Assembly: GCA_944384465.1 (NCBI GenBank)
Contig: CALWTK010000001.1
Span: 91,465 to 155,464, forward strand
Source: an uncultured Clostridia bacterium
GTDB lineage: Bacteria > Bacillota > Clostridia > Christensenellales > UBA1242
Reading direction: 5' to 3'
DNA length: 64,000 nucleotides
The position numbers and the translations under genes were made by a program. Positions 16,221-26,133 of the stretch are shown piece by piece. Position 1 is the first letter of the stretch. Every line of letters starts with the position of its first letter. The notes under the pieces were generated by a model, which was given only the letters and a program-made list of their open reading frames with translations, was not told the DNA's origin and did no database searches.

Positions 16221-18830
16221 CAGCGCTTTTCTTAAATTAATAGTCCTCTTTCTATCCGGCAGCACCAATTTAAACAATTCGCAAGTAGGAATTATAATGA
16301 TTGAGGCAATTATGATGACGATCCATTGTGAAAAATTCAAAAATTCTAAACCAAACAACGGATACATGAATGGGATACATGCAACACAGAGATTTATCAA
16401 AAGGGTTATGACAAAACAGATATTAAAGGTCCTATTGTCAAACAAATTTTTTGTGAATATAGAATTGTTTGTCTTACAATTTACACTGTGGAGTAACTGC
16501 ATAAATATTATAGTGAAGAATACCATTGTGCTAGCCTCATTAGGTGAATAACATTTGATGCCGACCACATACACAATCATCACAATCAAAGTCTGCAAAA
16601 TGGACTGATATATGATAGCCACTCCCACTTTCCCACCAAAAAGTCCGCTTGAACTGTCCCTAGGGGGCGAAGTCATAACCTCTTTTTCCACCTTTTCCAT
16701 TCCGAGCGCAAATGCAGGCAAACTATCAGTGACCAGGTTGACAAACAACATCTGCGCTGGCAAAAGGAAAGTGAAATTCGGGAAGAACACCAAAGCGAGC
16801 AACATCCCAAACACTTCCACACAATTAGTAGATATCAAAAATTGCAGTGCCTTTTGGATATTGCTATACACCTTTCTCCCTTCTTCAACAGCCACCACAA
16901 TGGATGCGAAATTGTCATCTGTCACCACCATATCTGCGACATTTTTGACTACATCAGTGCCGGATTTTCCCATGCCGACTCCGATATCCGCGATCTTTAA
17001 ACTAGGGGCATCATTTACGCCGTCCCCTGTCATGGCGACAATCTTCTTCAGTCCTTTGAACGCCTTCACAATCCGCACCTTATGTTCGGGAGAGACTCTA
17101 GCATACACAGTGTAATTTTGACAATTGTGTTTCAATTCTTTATCAGTGAGCTTTTCCAATTCTTCTCCAGTTATGACTTGGTTGATGGATGTCGCTATCC
17201 CCAACGTCTTTGCTATGGCGAAAGCTGTCCTTTTGTGATCACCTGTGATCATGACTGGCTTCAAGCCCGCTTTGAAACATTTCTCAATACTATCCTTTAC
17301 TTCCGGCCTAGGATTGTCCATCATGCCAGCCAGCCCTAAAAACACCATATCTTCTTCCAATTCATCTTTTGGATTATAGATATCATAATCTTTGTAGCAA
17401 AAGGCAATCACTCGCAAAGCTTTGTCTGTCATAGTGTCATTCGCTCTTTTTACCCTTTCCTTCAACTCATCACTAAAAGGTAGAGTCTTGTTGCCTAATT
17501 TTATGTATTTACATTTTTCAATTAAAATCTCTGGAGCGCCCTTTGTGTAACTTTTCACCCCGCCATCATTCACTATGACACTCATCATTTTCCTAGTCGA
17601 ATTAAAAGGTATTTCATGTATGATTTTATAATTGACTTTGTCTAAATAATCCAACGCATATCCATACAGTGCCGTCTCGGTAGGTTCTCCTACAATCATG
17701 CCTTTTTCTAATCGCGCATTGTTGCAAAGGAGCATACATTTTATTACATTTTGATACACATCCCCCTGTTTTAGATTGAATTGATTGTCCCAATATGTGT
17801 CCACCACTTGCATTTTGTTTAGAGTCAATGTGCCCGTCTTGTCCGTACATATTATTTCACAACTTCCTAACGTTTCTACTGCGTGAAGATGTTTGATTAT
17901 ACATTTTCGTTTGGCAAGCTGCTGCACCCCTAGCGCTAGTATGATAGTGATCACGGCAGGCAAGCTTTCCGGAATAGCAGCGACAGCCAAGGCAACCGAC
18001 GTCATAAGAGCGTTCATAAATCCATTTCCGCTAATCAGTTCTATAGCCAAAATCACCACACATACCGCCAGCACCACCCAGGTAATGATTTTCCCAATTT
18101 TATCTATGGACTTTTGAAGCGGAGTAATCTCTTTTTTTGCATTGAACAGTAGATTAGCTATCTTTCCTAATTCGGTATTTTTGCCGACCGCTACCACTAC
18201 TCCACGCGCTTTGCCGTTGGTGACCATGCTACCCGAATACGCCATGTTTTTGCGCTCTGCGAGTGGCGTAGCTTTATTTAGCACCAAATCCGCGTTCTTT
18301 TCCACCGGAAGACTCTCACCTGTGAGTGAACTCTCGTCGCAAGAAAAGTTGTTGCTCTCAAGCAAACGTATGTCCGCCATGACGATGTTCCCCGCTTCCA
18401 TCTCAACTATATCTCCGGGAACCAACTCTGTGCTGTCCACATTCAATACGACGCCATTCCTCACCACCTTGACAATAGTCTTTTCAAACTTTTGTAGATC
18501 ATTGATGCAAGCCTCAGCTTTATTCTCCTGAAACACACCTATCAGAGCGTTCATAATGACAATAAAAAGAATTACAAATCCTTCAAACAAATCCGCATAC
18601 TCTTTATTGACAATAGCAACCGTCAACGACACCACAGCTGACACTAATAAAATTGCCACCATTATGTTTAAAAACTGTTTAAAAAACGACTTCAAAAAGG
18701 TCTGTTTTTTCTCTTTTTCTAACTCATTTTTTCCATATTTCTTTAGCCTGTCCCTTACTTCCGATTCGCTCAACCCAGATTTAGAAGTTTTCAGCCGCTC
18801 CAGGACATCTCCACTCTTTAAATTATACAT
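16206..18830 (-). CDS. P-type ATPase, calcium-transporter type (P2)
   Basis: A full-length 874-residue cation pump. Ordered motifs: N-terminal cation-ATPase domain with YGKNEL, actuator TGES, TM4 motif AAIPESLPAV, phosphorylation site CDKTGTLTLNK (about residue 330), KGAPE in the nucleotide domain, hinge TGDGVNDAPSLKIADIG, and six C-terminal helices. The PESLP motif keeps the glutamate of the calcium-site PEGLP of SERCA-like pumps, so export of Ca2+ is likely; Mn2+ is possible. Single-gene unit with its own terminator. SD before ATG is poor. Confidence 0.92.
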   Translation of the reverse strand: MYNLKSGDVLERLKTSKSGLSESEVRDRLKKYGKNELEKEKKQTFLKSFFKQFLNIMVAILLVSAVVSLTVAIVNKEYADLFEGFVILFIVIMNALIGVFQENKAEACINDLQKFEKTIVKVVRNGVVLNVDSTELVPGDIVEMEAGNIVMADIRLLESNNFSCDESSLTGESLPVEKNADLVLNKATPLAERKNMAYSGSMVTNGKARGVVVAVGKNTELGKIANLLFNAKKEITPLQKSIDKIGKIITWVVLAVCVVILAIELISGNGFMNALMTSVALAVAAIPESLPAVITIILALGVQQLAKRKCIIKHLHAVETLGSCEIICTDKTGTLTLNKMQVVDTYWDNQFNLKQGDVYQNVIKCMLLCNNARLEKGMIVGEPTETALYGYALDYLDKVNYKIIHEIPFNSTRKMMSVIVNDGGVKSYTKGAPEILIEKCKYIKLGNKTLPFSDELKERVKRANDTMTDKALRVIAFCYKDYDIYNPKDELEEDMVFLGLAGMMDNPRPEVKDSIEKCFKAGLKPVMITGDHKRTAFAIAKTLGIATSINQVITGEELEKLTDKELKHNCQNYTVYARVSPEHKVRIVKAFKGLKKIVAMTGDGVNDAPSLKIADIGVGMGKSGTDVVKNVADMVVTDDNFASIVVAVEEGRKVYSNIQKALQFLISTNCVEVFGMLLALVFFPNFTFLLPAQMLFVNLVTDSLPAFALGMEKVEKEVMTSPPRDSSSGLFGGKVGVAIIYQSILQTLIVMIVYVVGIKCYSPNEASTMVFFTIIFMQLLHSVNCKTNNSIFTKNLFDNRTFNICFVITLLINLCVACIPFMYPLFGLEFLNFSQWIVIIIASIIIIPTCELFKLVLPDRKRTINLRKALKERS

Positions 18831-18941
18831 ATTCTAACTTATTAATTTTGTCTTTCAAATAGAACATATCTTGCATAGCTCAAGCTTATCATCAAAAAAT
18901 ATGTCGAAAAAGCAAAATAATTTACAAATTTGCAAATAGGT

Positions 18942-18970
18942 TTGTAATTTTAAAAAAGATATGCTAAAAT
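18942..18970 (+). promoter_or_regulatory. Promoter of relA
   Basis: TTGTAA (18942-18947), 17 bp, TG-extended TAAAAT (18965-18970). An inverted repeat TTACAAA/TTTGTAA (18922-18928 and 18941-18947) overlaps the -35 and may be an operator. Confidence 0.7.
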
Positions 18971-18985
18971 ACAAAAGGAATTATC

Positions 18986-20839
18986 ATGAAAGAAGAAATA
19001 AAAAAAATTGAACACAAATTTGACGCTCATCAACAAAAGATAGTTGATGAACTCTTGAAAATACTTGACGATATGCAACTTGGCGATGACAACAAACTTG
19101 AAGGTGTATTGTATTTTAGTCTAAAATTAAACAAGACATCGCTACAGGACATAAAAAACGAATATCCAGAAAACATATATAGCACTATAGAAATATTAGA
19201 TAAATTGGACAATATCAATTTCTCACAGCAAAATGAAGAGGCGGAAAATTTGAGAAAGATGTTTTTCGCCATCACGAAAGATATACGAATAATCATGCTA
19301 AAGATTGCCTTTATTGTGACCAATTTGCGTTTTTCAGATGAATTAAATGAGGCGGACAAGAAAGCGTTAGCGCGCTCTATTTTCACTCTCTATGCACCAT
19401 TGTCAGCTAGGCTCGGACTGTCCGGATACAAGACAGAACTTGAAAATGGTGCTTTCCAGATTGAAAATCCGGAAAAATACAATGAAATACAAACTGAAGT
19501 AGATATGCGTTTTCACAAACGTCAACCAATTGTTGAGAGACTGAAAACTTTAGTAGAAAATTGCATGCAGGATTTAGGCATCAAAGGCAAAGTCTACGGA
19601 AGGAAAAAGCACATTTACAGCATATACAAAAAATTGAATGATCACAACCTAGACAACATTTATGACCTAATAGCTGTGCGCGCAATAGTGTCCACCGTGC
19701 CCGAATGTTATGCCCTTTTAGGGAGATTGCATTCGGTCGTTGAACCTATCGCAAATAGGTTCAAAGATTACATCGCCATCCCTAAACCCAACGGCTACCA
19801 ATCTTTACATACCACAGTGAAATTTGAAGGCTTCCCAGTAGAAATTCAGATTCGAACAGAAGAGATGCACAAATACGCAGAATATGGTGTCGCCGCCCAC
19901 TGGCTATATAAAGAAAAACGAAGCAAACAAGACAATCTAGACATCCGTCTAGCATGGTTAAGGCAGATGATGGAAAATGAGAATGTCAGCATTGATGAAC
20001 TAGCGAACTCACTTAGTCAGGATATTTACAACAGTGAAATATTCGTCCAAACGCCAAAGGGTAAGGTCATATATCTACCTAATGGTTCTACCCCACTTGA
20101 CTTTGCTTACGCTATCCACAGTGAAATTGGCAACAAATGCGTAGGCGCAAAGGTCAATGGGAAAATGGTGTCTACCTACTCCACTTTGAACAATGGAGAC
20201 GTGGTAGAGATTATCACGAATCCGAATTCAAAAGGTCCGTCTAGAGACTGGCTAAAGATATGCAAGACCAGCGAAGCTAGGAGCAAGATCAACAGTTTTT
20301 TCAAGAAAAACATGAAAGAAGAAAATATAAAACTTGGGAAAACTATGCTAGAGAATGCAATCAGAGAAAAGGGCTATTCAGTATCTAAACTGCTGGTGAA
20401 GAAGAATTTGGACGAGATATTAAAATATTACAACATGAACGACCCGGACGAATTTTATGCCAACATTGGTACGAACGCAATATCGGCGAAATTGATTGCC
20501 AACAAATTGGCACAAGCATATCAAAAACAAATCCAAAAAGAGGACCTAAACATCAAGCAAGAAAACACGATCTCACTATCCACCCCAACCGACAAGCAGA
20601 TTGGAATAAAAGGGCTCAACAATATTTTGATCAAATTTGCGGGTTGCTGCAAACCTATGTATGGGGATGATATTATTGGCTTCATTTCAGCGGGACGTGG
20701 CATTGTCATACATAGAAAAGTCTGTCCAAATGTGAGTTATTTTAGAGCATCTAGAATTATAGAAGCATATTGGAAACCAATCGTAGCAAAAGAAACAAAA
20801 AAGACAAAAAAAGCAACGAAAAATGAAAAAACACAATAA
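18986..20839 (+). CDS. relA: RelA/SpoT-type (p)ppGpp synthetase with degenerate hydrolase domain
   Basis: A 617-residue RSH protein making the stringent-response alarmone. The synthetase is intact: GRKKHIYSIYKKL, YDLIAVRAIV, RFKDYIAIPKPNGYQSLHT and EIQIRTEEMHKYAEYG, then a TGS domain (about residues 350-410) and a CCKP zinc-finger-like region. The N-terminal HD hydrolase is dead: the His-Asp pair and ED residues are missing and the usual KLADRLHNMRT is KIAFIVTNLRF. The C-terminal ACT domain is also missing. RFKD (RXKD) is the bifunctional-Rel form, so hydrolase loss looks secondary. SD AAGGA, 7 nt before ATG. Confidence 0.92.
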   Translation: MKEEIKKIEHKFDAHQQKIVDELLKILDDMQLGDDNKLEGVLYFSLKLNKTSLQDIKNEYPENIYSTIEILDKLDNINFSQQNEEAENLRKMFFAITKDIRIIMLKIAFIVTNLRFSDELNEADKKALARSIFTLYAPLSARLGLSGYKTELENGAFQIENPEKYNEIQTEVDMRFHKRQPIVERLKTLVENCMQDLGIKGKVYGRKKHIYSIYKKLNDHNLDNIYDLIAVRAIVSTVPECYALLGRLHSVVEPIANRFKDYIAIPKPNGYQSLHTTVKFEGFPVEIQIRTEEMHKYAEYGVAAHWLYKEKRSKQDNLDIRLAWLRQMMENENVSIDELANSLSQDIYNSEIFVQTPKGKVIYLPNGSTPLDFAYAIHSEIGNKCVGAKVNGKMVSTYSTLNNGDVVEIITNPNSKGPSRDWLKICKTSEARSKINSFFKKNMKEENIKLGKTMLENAIREKGYSVSKLLVKKNLDEILKYYNMNDPDEFYANIGTNAISAKLIANKLAQAYQKQIQKEDLNIKQENTISLSTPTDKQIGIKGLNNILIKFAGCCKPMYGDDIIGFISAGRGIVIHRKVCPNVSYFRASRIIEAYWKPIVAKETKKTKKATKNEKTQ

Positions 20840-20865
20840 AAATCATAAAAATTTATAAAAAATAT

Positions 20866-20900
20866 AAAAAATGGATAAATTTTTATCCATTTTATTTTTT
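20866..20900. terminator. Bidirectional terminator
   Basis: AAAATGGATAAA / TTTATCCATTTT followed by T-rich sequence, between relA and the convergent FkbM gene; it overlaps the last codons of the latter. Confidence 0.8.
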
Positions 20901-21827
20901 TGGTAAACATATCAGACAGATTTCTGTAGGATAAATGCAGCCGCCATAATATCTAAGATGGAATTCATAATTAGAGTTAATTTTTTCTATCATTCTTGGA
21001 ATTTGGAATAAATCCGTATTGTTGTGATAGACCGCTATCAGCAATTTTGGATTGTCATCTTTAATGTGCTTTTTCATGCCTTCAAGCGCCATCATCTCCG
21101 CCCCCTCAATGTCCATTTTGACCATAGTTATCTTGTCATAAATATCATTGTCAAGGCTGACAGCGTCCACTGCAATGCCACCATTTTCTGAAATTTTGTT
21201 GGCTGACGGCTCGCTGTTTAGGTCAAAATGTAGAGTGCAATTTTTGTCCGCTACAGCTTTTTGCTTTATAATAATATTTTCATAGGATGATAGATTTTTC
21301 TCTATCTGTTTTATGTTTTCTGGACTGATCTCATAACAATAAATTTTGTCAAAACTATCTTTGCCGTATGATTTTATATAATCAATCACTGTATCCCCAG
21401 TAAATGTACCGACATCAACAAAGCTTTCATCTTCACATTTTGGCATCAAATCTAGGTCAAAATATTGTTTGTATATATGTTCCATGCAGTTTTTGAGATT
21501 TACAAAATCAAAATTATAAAAATTGTTTAGAATGGAATATAAAATATATTTTGATTTATAATCACTCAATCTATTATAGAGCCAAATATAATCATCTATA
21601 TTTTCTTTGAAAATTAAACTTTTTAAATAAAAAATTTCAAAATTCTCTTCATTTATATTCATTTTCCCCCAATAATTAAATTTATTGAAATAATTTTCCA
21701 TAGATTTTTGGGTTGCAAAAGGTATTTTTTTGAATTGGTTGACTATGTGGTTGTAAATATCATAAATATTTTTATTTTTTATCTCTTCTATTAAATTAAA
21801 AAATAAATTGTCAATAAAATTTTTCAT
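20892..21827 (-). CDS. FkbM-family SAM methyltransferase
   Basis: A 311-residue protein whose second half is an FkbM methyltransferase: SAM motif FVDVGTFTGDTV (about residue 135), acidic residue in YCYEIS, and VKMDIEGAEMMALEGM (about residue 240) typical of the family. The N-terminal 120 residues are helical and unassigned. FkbM enzymes usually O-methylate sugars or secondary metabolites; no glycan genes lie next to it, so the substrate is unknown. Single gene with SD AAGGAT. Confidence 0.88.
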   Translation of the reverse strand: MKNFIDNLFFNLIEEIKNKNIYDIYNHIVNQFKKIPFATQKSMENYFNKFNYWGKMNINEENFEIFYLKSLIFKENIDDYIWLYNRLSDYKSKYILYSILNNFYNFDFVNLKNCMEHIYKQYFDLDLMPKCEDESFVDVGTFTGDTVIDYIKSYGKDSFDKIYCYEISPENIKQIEKNLSSYENIIIKQKAVADKNCTLHFDLNSEPSANKISENGGIAVDAVSLDNDIYDKITMVKMDIEGAEMMALEGMKKHIKDDNPKLLIAVYHNNTDLFQIPRMIEKINSNYEFHLRYYGGCIYPTEICLICLPKK

Positions 21828-21937
21828 TTAAATCCTTTTTTATAAAAAAATTATGTTTTTAATTATTTTTATTTGTTTTTTTATTTTTTAATAAAATTAC
21901 ATAATTATATTTATGAAAAAATTTTTACTATTGACAA

Positions 21938-22720
21938 TTATTCCTCATACTTGAACCCGATATGCTGACACATGTCTTGCTTGTCGCGAATAGAGAGTGG
22001 AAAATTTTTACTGAACTTATTGTACATTTCAAACAAGAGATTTTCTCTCCCGAACGAAAAATAATCTTTTTCATTCAGTATTATGTGATCACACAGAGCG
22101 ACATTCATAATGCAACATATATTCAAAATGTTTTGAGTCGTAAGCATATCTTCTCTGCTTGGGTTCACATCCCCATTTGGATGGGTATGAAACATGACTA
22201 TTGATGTCGTATTTTCATTATTGATGATGTTTGCAAATTTTTTGATATCTATCGACACACTATTATCACTATTCCCTTCAATTGTAAAGGTTTTGACAAT
22301 CTTGCAACTAGAATTTAGGCAAACTATATACAAAAATTCCTTATTTTTGATTTCATATTTACTCCTAAAATATTTGACACATTCATAAGGAGAACGCAAA
22401 AAATGGATAGTATTTTCTTCTTTATCAGCTTTGAAAATATCAAACAAGCGCGGCAACATACTCAAGAATAGTGCAGTCTCTTCTCCTACGCCCTTGTTCT
22501 TCATTAGATCATGATAATCTGCTTCCAACACTTGAGACAGACTTCCATAAGTTCTAATCAATTCATGCGCCAATTGATTGGTGTCTTTTTGTGGAATAGT
22601 ATATGTCAAAATTAATTCCAGCACTTCATGAATGCTGAGTGAATTTAAACCATTTTTTCTTACTTTGTCCTTCAAGCGCTGTCTGTGACCGCCATGCATG
22701 TGTTTATAAGGATAATTCAT
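21938..22720 (-). CDS. RadC/JAB-domain protein (UPF0758), copy 1
   Basis: A 260-residue RadC-family protein. It begins with the HGGHRQRLKDKV segment, has a helix-hairpin-helix-like N-terminal half (KNKGVGEETALFLS), and a C-terminal JAB metalloprotease-like domain with HTHPNGDVNPSREDM (about residue 175). The JAB motif residues are complete. Despite the name, a DNA-repair role is unproven. A paralogue lies at 36349-37080 with the same layout. It is alone, with SD AAAGGG 10 nt before ATG. Confidence 0.88.
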   Translation of the reverse strand: MNYPYKHMHGGHRQRLKDKVRKNGLNSLSIHEVLELILTYTIPQKDTNQLAHELIRTYGSLSQVLEADYHDLMKNKGVGEETALFLSMLPRLFDIFKADKEENTIHFLRSPYECVKYFRSKYEIKNKEFLYIVCLNSSCKIVKTFTIEGNSDNSVSIDIKKFANIINNENTTSIVMFHTHPNGDVNPSREDMLTTQNILNICCIMNVALCDHIILNEKDYFSFGRENLLFEMYNKFSKNFPLSIRDKQDMCQHIGFKYEE

Positions 22721-22841
22721 ACTCTGTTCCCTTTAATAAAATAACATATTTAAAAATTATATCAAAATATTTTAAAAAACATATTTTTTTTAGTTTATAA
22801 ATTTTTTTTGTCTGTGATATAATAAAAATGAGGTATAACTT

Positions 22842-24284
22842 ATGAAAATAATAAAAAAATTTAAAGTTTTTTTAATGATATTATTACTAATTCCGTGCAT
22901 TTTTTTGTTCAGTGCTTGCTCCCAAGAACCGTATGTGGTCAAAATTGAAAGGACTGAGACAGTTGGAAATTATGAAACGTACACTATAACCTATTCGGAT
23001 GGCACGACTTCAACTTTTACAATAGAAAATGGTACAGACGGTGAAGATGGGCAAAATGTGACAATTGAAAGTATATTTGAATATTGTGTCAGTCAGGGGA
23101 TGTATGAAGAATCTGAATTTGCTCAATTTTTGAAAGACTATTTGTCAATTGAATATGACGAAAACAATGATCAGTTAGCGACTAACAAAGCAATGCTTTC
23201 AGCAGTAACCGTCTATGCCGAACAACCTACCATCACACTCAATCGGCCTGGACATTGGGCGCCTGACACTCAAATTTCATGCGGTGCCGGTGTAATATAC
23301 AAAATGGACGACGAATATAGCTACATCATTACAAACTACCATGTGGTATACTATGCTGGTTCTATGACTTCCAATAAAATTGGCAAAAATATTTATATAT
23401 ACCAATATGGTGTGGATAAAGACATTGTAAAACATGAAAACACCAACAACGATGATGGCTATCCTTTGGTAGAATTCAATGGTGGCGCTGTAAAGTGTGA
23501 ATATTTAGGCGGATCAATGAATTATGATATTGCAGTGTTGAGGGTATCCACTCAGGACCTATTAGACAACAATCCGAGCGCACGTTCGGTTGATATCGCT
23601 GACAGTTATTCTGTAGCTGACACCGCAATTGCCATAGGGAATCCAGAAGGTGAAGGCATCAGCGTGACAAAAGGTATTGTCTCAGTAGAAAGCGAATATT
23701 TGACCATGGAAGGAGCGGATGAAGAGACTATCATCACATTTAGAGTCATGCGTATAGATGCAGCAGTAAATGGCGGAAACTCTGGCGGTGGATTGTACAA
23801 TTCCAATGGTGAATTGATAGGTATTGTGAATGCAAAAGCGGTATATTCTAGCGACAACACTCCATTAGATAATTACGCCTACGCTCTGCCTGTAGACAAC
23901 GTCACTAAAGTCGCAGACAACATCATATATAATTTTGCAAAAGACAACACATCTACCGGCGTAGTAAAACTAGATTTAGGGCTCACCGTCACATCTCAAA
24001 ACAGCAAGGTCACTTATTCGTCAAACAAATTTACGATAACTGATGACGCTGTCATAACAGCAGTGTCTGACACAACTATTGCCGATTTCCAAGAAGGAGA
24101 TATCATCAAATCTATTCAAATTAATGGTACCACTTATGAAATAACTAGAGCGTTCCAATTTGGTGACATGCTCTTAACCGTATGTGAAGGAGATGATATC
24201 ATCATAAAAGTTATGCGTGATGGCGCTGAGACAAATATAACGCTATTGGATGTCAGCTCTGACAATTTTACACATGTCATATAA
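22842..24284 (+). CDS. Trypsin-like (HtrA-type) surface lipoprotein protease
   Basis: A 480-residue exported lipoprotein (lipobox FSAC). After a short collagen-like GTDGEDGQN stretch and a helical spacer comes a trypsin-like fold with catalytic His in TNYHVVYY (about residue 170), Asp in NYDIAVLRV (about 228) and Ser in NGGNSGGGLYN (about 313), then a PDZ-like C-terminal domain (about 370-475). This is the DegP/HtrA plan, used for quality control or processing of exported proteins. A TG-extended TATAAT (22818-22823) and SD GAGGT precede the start. Confidence 0.9.
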   Translation: MKIIKKFKVFLMILLLIPCIFLFSACSQEPYVVKIERTETVGNYETYTITYSDGTTSTFTIENGTDGEDGQNVTIESIFEYCVSQGMYEESEFAQFLKDYLSIEYDENNDQLATNKAMLSAVTVYAEQPTITLNRPGHWAPDTQISCGAGVIYKMDDEYSYIITNYHVVYYAGSMTSNKIGKNIYIYQYGVDKDIVKHENTNNDDGYPLVEFNGGAVKCEYLGGSMNYDIAVLRVSTQDLLDNNPSARSVDIADSYSVADTAIAIGNPEGEGISVTKGIVSVESEYLTMEGADEETIITFRVMRIDAAVNGGNSGGGLYNSNGELIGIVNAKAVYSSDNTPLDNYAYALPVDNVTKVADNIIYNFAKDNTSTGVVKLDLGLTVTSQNSKVTYSSNKFTITDDAVITAVSDTTIADFQEGDIIKSIQINGTTYEITRAFQFGDMLLTVCEGDDIIIKVMRDGAETNITLLDVSSDNFTHVI

Positions 24285-24320
24285 GTCCTTAAAGGTGGGC
24301 TAGAAATTTTCGAACCGACA

Positions 24321-24354
24321 AAAAAAGATAATGTCAATTCACATTATCTTTTTT
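24321..24354. terminator. Bidirectional terminator
   Basis: A perfect 14-bp stem AAAAAAGATAATGT / ACATTATCTTTTTT with loop CAATTC between the protease gene and convergent argS. Confidence 0.92.
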
Positions 24355-24372
24355 AGTTTCATTTTTCAATTT

Positions 24373-26046
24373 TTACATCTCTTTTAATGTATCAATGCAT
24401 ATTAAATTAAATCCCAATGCTAGAACATCTTTTAACGCTGTGATTAAGTTAATTTTTGCTTTTGTTGCCGCCACATTATCATCAAGGATTTTTGTCGCTG
24501 TATAAAATTTATTGAATGCTTTACAGATATCCAACAGTCTTTTCACCATAATGCTTGGATCCCTTTTGATCAGACTTTGTCTGATGATGATAGAGAAATC
24601 ATTAATGTATTTTACAAGTTCGAAAGCGTCTTGATTGAAGCATGTATAATCTGCTTTATCTTTGGTATCTCTATATTTTCTTAAAACACTCTCTATCCTT
24701 GTATAAGTATATTGCATGTATGGCGCGGTCTCGCCTTCAAAAGAGAACGCCGTTTTCACATCAAACACGCAGTCCTTGTTCCTGTCCACTTTTAGCACAG
24801 CAAAACTCAGCACTGCTCTGGCAACTTTTTTTGCAACATCGCTTGGGTCTTCGATTTCAAATTTTCTACCCTTGATGATATTATTGGCTTCACTCAAAGC
24901 ATAGTCCATCAAATCCACTAAAACAGCTTGCTTGCCCCTGCGCGAGCTTATTTTCCCGTCAGGTAGACTCATCATGCCATAGGACACATGCTCCATGTCG
25001 TGCGCAAATTCATATCCCGCCAGCTCCATAATTTTGAATAATTGTCGAAAATTTAAATTTTGCTGAATTGCTGTGACATAAATCATTTTATTAAAGTGAT
25101 ATTCTTTATATCTCTCTATGGCTGCACAGATGTCTCGTGTGGTGTACAATGTGGTGCCATCGTTTTTCAATATCACTGCCGGAGTCAAATCATACGGAGT
25201 TAGGTCCACAATCTTTGCCCCTTGACTTTCGACCAATAGATTCTTGTCTTCCAACATTTTTATGACCTGTGGAGCGAATTGATTGAAATACATCTCTCCC
25301 CTATAGTCGTCAAATTTCACTCCCAACAGATCGAACATCCTCTTCGCCTCCGCCAGCGCTATATCTACTATGGTCTGGTAGATAGGGTATATTTCTTTGT
25401 CTTTGAGTTCAATTTTCTTAAATATGTCACGCGCCAATTGCGTGAGTTCTGGATTGTCTTTTTCTTCTTGATTGAAGCGGATGTAATAATCTTGCAGGAC
25501 ATCATTACCCTTTTGCTTCACTTCTTCCATGCTTCCCCATTTTAGCATGCCGCCAATCATCTTGCCAAAAGGAGTGCCGTAATCTCCAACATAGTTCAGT
25601 CGCTTTACAACATAACCGCACTGCTCAAAAAGCCTTGCCAAACTCTCTCCAATAATTGTAGTCTTTAGATGCCCTATATGCAAAGATTTTGCTAGATTCG
25701 GACTGCCATAATCTATCAAAACGATCTCACCTTTCCCATCAGCTAATTTTAGATCTGCAATGTTAAAATTCTCTAAAACATTTTTTGCGACATAAGATTT
25801 ATTCAAAAAGAAATTGATATATCCATTGAGTATTTCCACTTTTTCGATCAAATCCGTCTGTTTTATAGATGCGAGTATGATGTTAGCTATCTCTAGCGGA
25901 TTTTTTTTCATAAGTTTAGCAAGAGAAAAACATGGCAAACAATAATCTCCCTTGTCAGGAGATATGCTTTCAACTATTAAATTTTCAAAATCCACGTTTT
26001 CTAATTCTAGGTCGATACTGTCTGCCAAACATCTTTTGAAATTCAT
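24373..26046 (-). CDS. argS: Arginyl-tRNA synthetase
   Basis: A 557-residue class I synthetase. Features: N-terminal Add1-type domain, DYGSPNLAKSLHIGHLKTT with HIGH (about residue 124), NYVGDYGTPFGKM, the SLPDGKISSRRGK region replacing KMSKS (as in many ArgRS), and a DALR anticodon domain with YMQYTYTRIESVLRK. Length is normal. The promoter (TTGCAA-17-TAATAT) ends 6 nt before ATG, so the transcript should be leaderless; no SD exists. Divergent from the HExxH gene, whose promoter is also leaderless. Confidence 0.95.
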   Translation of the reverse strand: MNFKRCLADSIDLELENVDFENLIVESISPDKGDYCLPCFSLAKLMKKNPLEIANIILASIKQTDLIEKVEILNGYINFFLNKSYVAKNVLENFNIADLKLADGKGEIVLIDYGSPNLAKSLHIGHLKTTIIGESLARLFEQCGYVVKRLNYVGDYGTPFGKMIGGMLKWGSMEEVKQKGNDVLQDYYIRFNQEEKDNPELTQLARDIFKKIELKDKEIYPIYQTIVDIALAEAKRMFDLLGVKFDDYRGEMYFNQFAPQVIKMLEDKNLLVESQGAKIVDLTPYDLTPAVILKNDGTTLYTTRDICAAIERYKEYHFNKMIYVTAIQQNLNFRQLFKIMELAGYEFAHDMEHVSYGMMSLPDGKISSRRGKQAVLVDLMDYALSEANNIIKGRKFEIEDPSDVAKKVARAVLSFAVLKVDRNKDCVFDVKTAFSFEGETAPYMQYTYTRIESVLRKYRDTKDKADYTCFNQDAFELVKYINDFSIIIRQSLIKRDPSIMVKRLLDICKAFNKFYTATKILDDNVAATKAKINLITALKDVLALGFNLICIDTLKEM

Positions 26047-26081
26047 GCATATATATTAGCATAATCCTTCGTATTTTGCAA
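26047..26081 (-). promoter_or_regulatory. Leaderless promoter of argS
   Basis: Minus strand: TTGCAA (26081-26076), 17 bp, TAATAT (26058-26053), ATATGC, ATG. Predicted +1 is the first base of the start codon. Confidence 0.75.
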
Positions 26082-26099
26082 CGAATTTCATAAAAATCA

Positions 26100-26133
26100 T
26101 TGACAAAGCAAAATAATGAATTAAAATCGATTT
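26100..26133 (+). promoter_or_regulatory. Leaderless promoter of the HExxH gene
   Basis: TTGACA (26100-26105), 16 bp, TAAAAT (26122-26127), then CGATTT and ATG at 26134. Perfect -35, near-consensus -10, no SD. Confidence 0.8.

Noticed and set aside
24290..24320. tRNA-like T-arm (GGTTCGAA with GCCCACC-like 3' end) on the minus strand
   Set aside because: The flanking bases cannot form a T stem and no D or anticodon arms precede it; the match is short and probably chance or a remnant.
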